A stretch of 22,684 nucleotides of DNA from JBFYKJ01 sp041306005. Its GTDB lineage: Archaea; Altiarchaeota; Altiarchaeia; JAFGQM01. Both the position numbers and the translations under genes were made by a program. How positions within the stretch are numbered: the stretch's first letter is position 1; every line of letters starts with the position of its first letter. A model generated the notes under the pieces. The model had not been told where the DNA came from, did not search any database, and worked only from the letters and a program-made list of their open reading frames with translations. Shown in pieces: positions 22,107 through 22,684 of this stretch. The stretch lies in contig JBFYKJ010000020.1 of NCBI GenBank assembly GCA_041306005.1, positions 1-22,684 on the forward strand, given 5' to 3'.

Positions 22107-22684
22107 ATGGAACCCTCTGCGGTACCCGGCCTCATGCGGCTTGAGAACTGCGCGATGGCGGCCATAGCCGTGGCAATAGGCTTTATCATCGCCGGAGGGG
22201 CCGATATCGCGACAAGCCTTTCGGCGTCTGCCGCAGGCCTTGCCCTCGCGGCCTTCTCGGCGTTCCTATTGACCGGCGCAGGCAATGCGGTCAACGACTA
22301 CTATGACCGGGAGACTGACAAGAGCAACGCGCCGGAAAGGCCGATACCGTCGGGCGGGATTTCCGCAGGCGGCGCGATGTATGCGGCAGCGGCGATGTTC
22401 GCCGCCGGGGTGGCGATGTCCGCACTCATCAACTACAGCTGCCTGGCATTGGCGTCGCTCAACTCGGCCGTCCTGTTTTTCTACGCCAGAAACCTGAAGT
22501 CGTCAGTCTTCCTCGGAAACGTCGCGGTATCCTACCTGACGGCATCGACCTTTGTCTACGGCGCATTCGTGCTAGGCTCCCCGGCCGCGACGATATTCCT
22601 GGCGCTCCTCGCGTTCCTTGCGAACGTCGGCAGGGAGATAATAGGCGATGTCGAGGACATGGAGGGCGACAGGAAGGCGGGGAT
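22107..22684 (+). CDS. UbiA-family prenyltransferase, probable digeranylgeranylglyceryl phosphate synthase (3' end cut)
   Basis: The first 192 codons of a UbiA-type membrane enzyme are present; the gene runs off the right edge. The two Asp-rich motifs of the superfamily are visible: NDYYDRETD after the second helix and GDVEDMEGD just before the window end. Between them are hydrophobic helices and SALINYSCLALASLNSAVLF. In Archaea, members with this N-terminus (MRLENCAMAAIAVAIGFIIA) transfer a second geranylgeranyl chain to geranylgeranylglyceryl phosphate in membrane-lipid synthesis. I start at the ATG at 22107; MRLENC at 22134 is also possible. It lies 59 nt after the pilin-like gene, with an AT-rich possible promoter between. 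Substrate assignment is inferred from organism type. Confidence 0.85.
   Translation, partial: MEPSAVPGLMRLENCAMAAIAVAIGFIIAGGADIATSLSASAAGLALAAFSAFLLTGAGNAVNDYYDRETDKSNAPERPIPSGGISAGGAMYAAAAMFAAGVAMSALINYSCLALASLNSAVLFFYARNLKSSVFLGNVAVSYLTASTFVYGAFVLGSPAATIFLALLAFLANVGREIIGDVEDMEGDRKAG

Noticed and set aside
1..22684. CRISPR arrays, insertion sequences, transposases, rRNA genes or phage genes
   Set aside because: No array of repeats with spacers, no transposase or integrase motif, no terminal inverted repeats and no rRNA core sequences were seen; the LAGLIDADG-like gene is the only protein with a mobile-element ancestry signal.

Overview
The window looks like GC-rich archaeal chromosome (my hand counts give about 60% G+C in typical genes). 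Evidence for Archaea: a UbiA-family prenyltransferase of the archaeal lipid (DGGGP synthase) type; a tRNA-Leu with an intron at the canonical anticodon-loop site; an archaeosortase; a FlaI/VirB11-like type IV pilus ATPase with a long N-terminal extension; a DUF357 protein; an ACT-domain protein next to homoserine dehydrogenase; small LeuC and LeuD subunits; and TATA-like boxes close to start codons. MopE-like Asp/Cys repeats in a secreted protein and the unusual ATPase extension suggest a DPANN-type lineage with retained amino-acid and purine synthesis. That placement is inference only.

Layout. 1-1490: a small + strand hypothetical gene, then on the minus strand an unrecognised gene directly behind a split tRNA-Leu(UAA). 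1488-4343: a large secreted, C-terminally anchored HExxH metalloprotease-like protein with an AT-rich N-terminal third. 4376-9695 (minus): a branched-chain amino-acid block leuB, leuD, a DUF202 membrane protein, leuC, an HTH plus degenerate LAGLIDADG protein, and ilvC preceded by about 20-nt tandem repeats. 9851-11727 (minus): a small unknown gene, hom and its ACT-domain partner. 11880-15716: an unknown gene and purE (minus), a DUF357 gene (+), a membrane protein resembling a split PH domain (minus) and purD (minus). 15964-22684: a pilus/secretion ATPase (minus) diverging from an archaeosortase, a 958-residue pilin-like surface protein and the start of the prenyltransferase gene (all +).

How the genes fit together. 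LeuC/LeuD and LeuB perform the isomerase and dehydrogenase steps of leucine synthesis, and IlvC supplies the shared valine/isoleucine/leucine step. Hom provides homoserine for threonine (and so isoleucine) and methionine, probably under allosteric control by the ACT protein. leuA, ilvBN and ilvD are not in the window. PurD and PurE belong to de novo purine synthesis. The right-hand part is a cell-surface module. The most interesting points are: (1) a candidate domesticated LAGLIDADG regulator inside the branched-chain block, together with a phased repeat array before ilvC; (2) a divergent unit of pilus ATPase / archaeosortase / giant pilin-like repeat protein; (3) a four-cysteine cluster at the N-terminus of the ATPase; (4) a tRNA whose 3' end lies 16 nt before a start codon.
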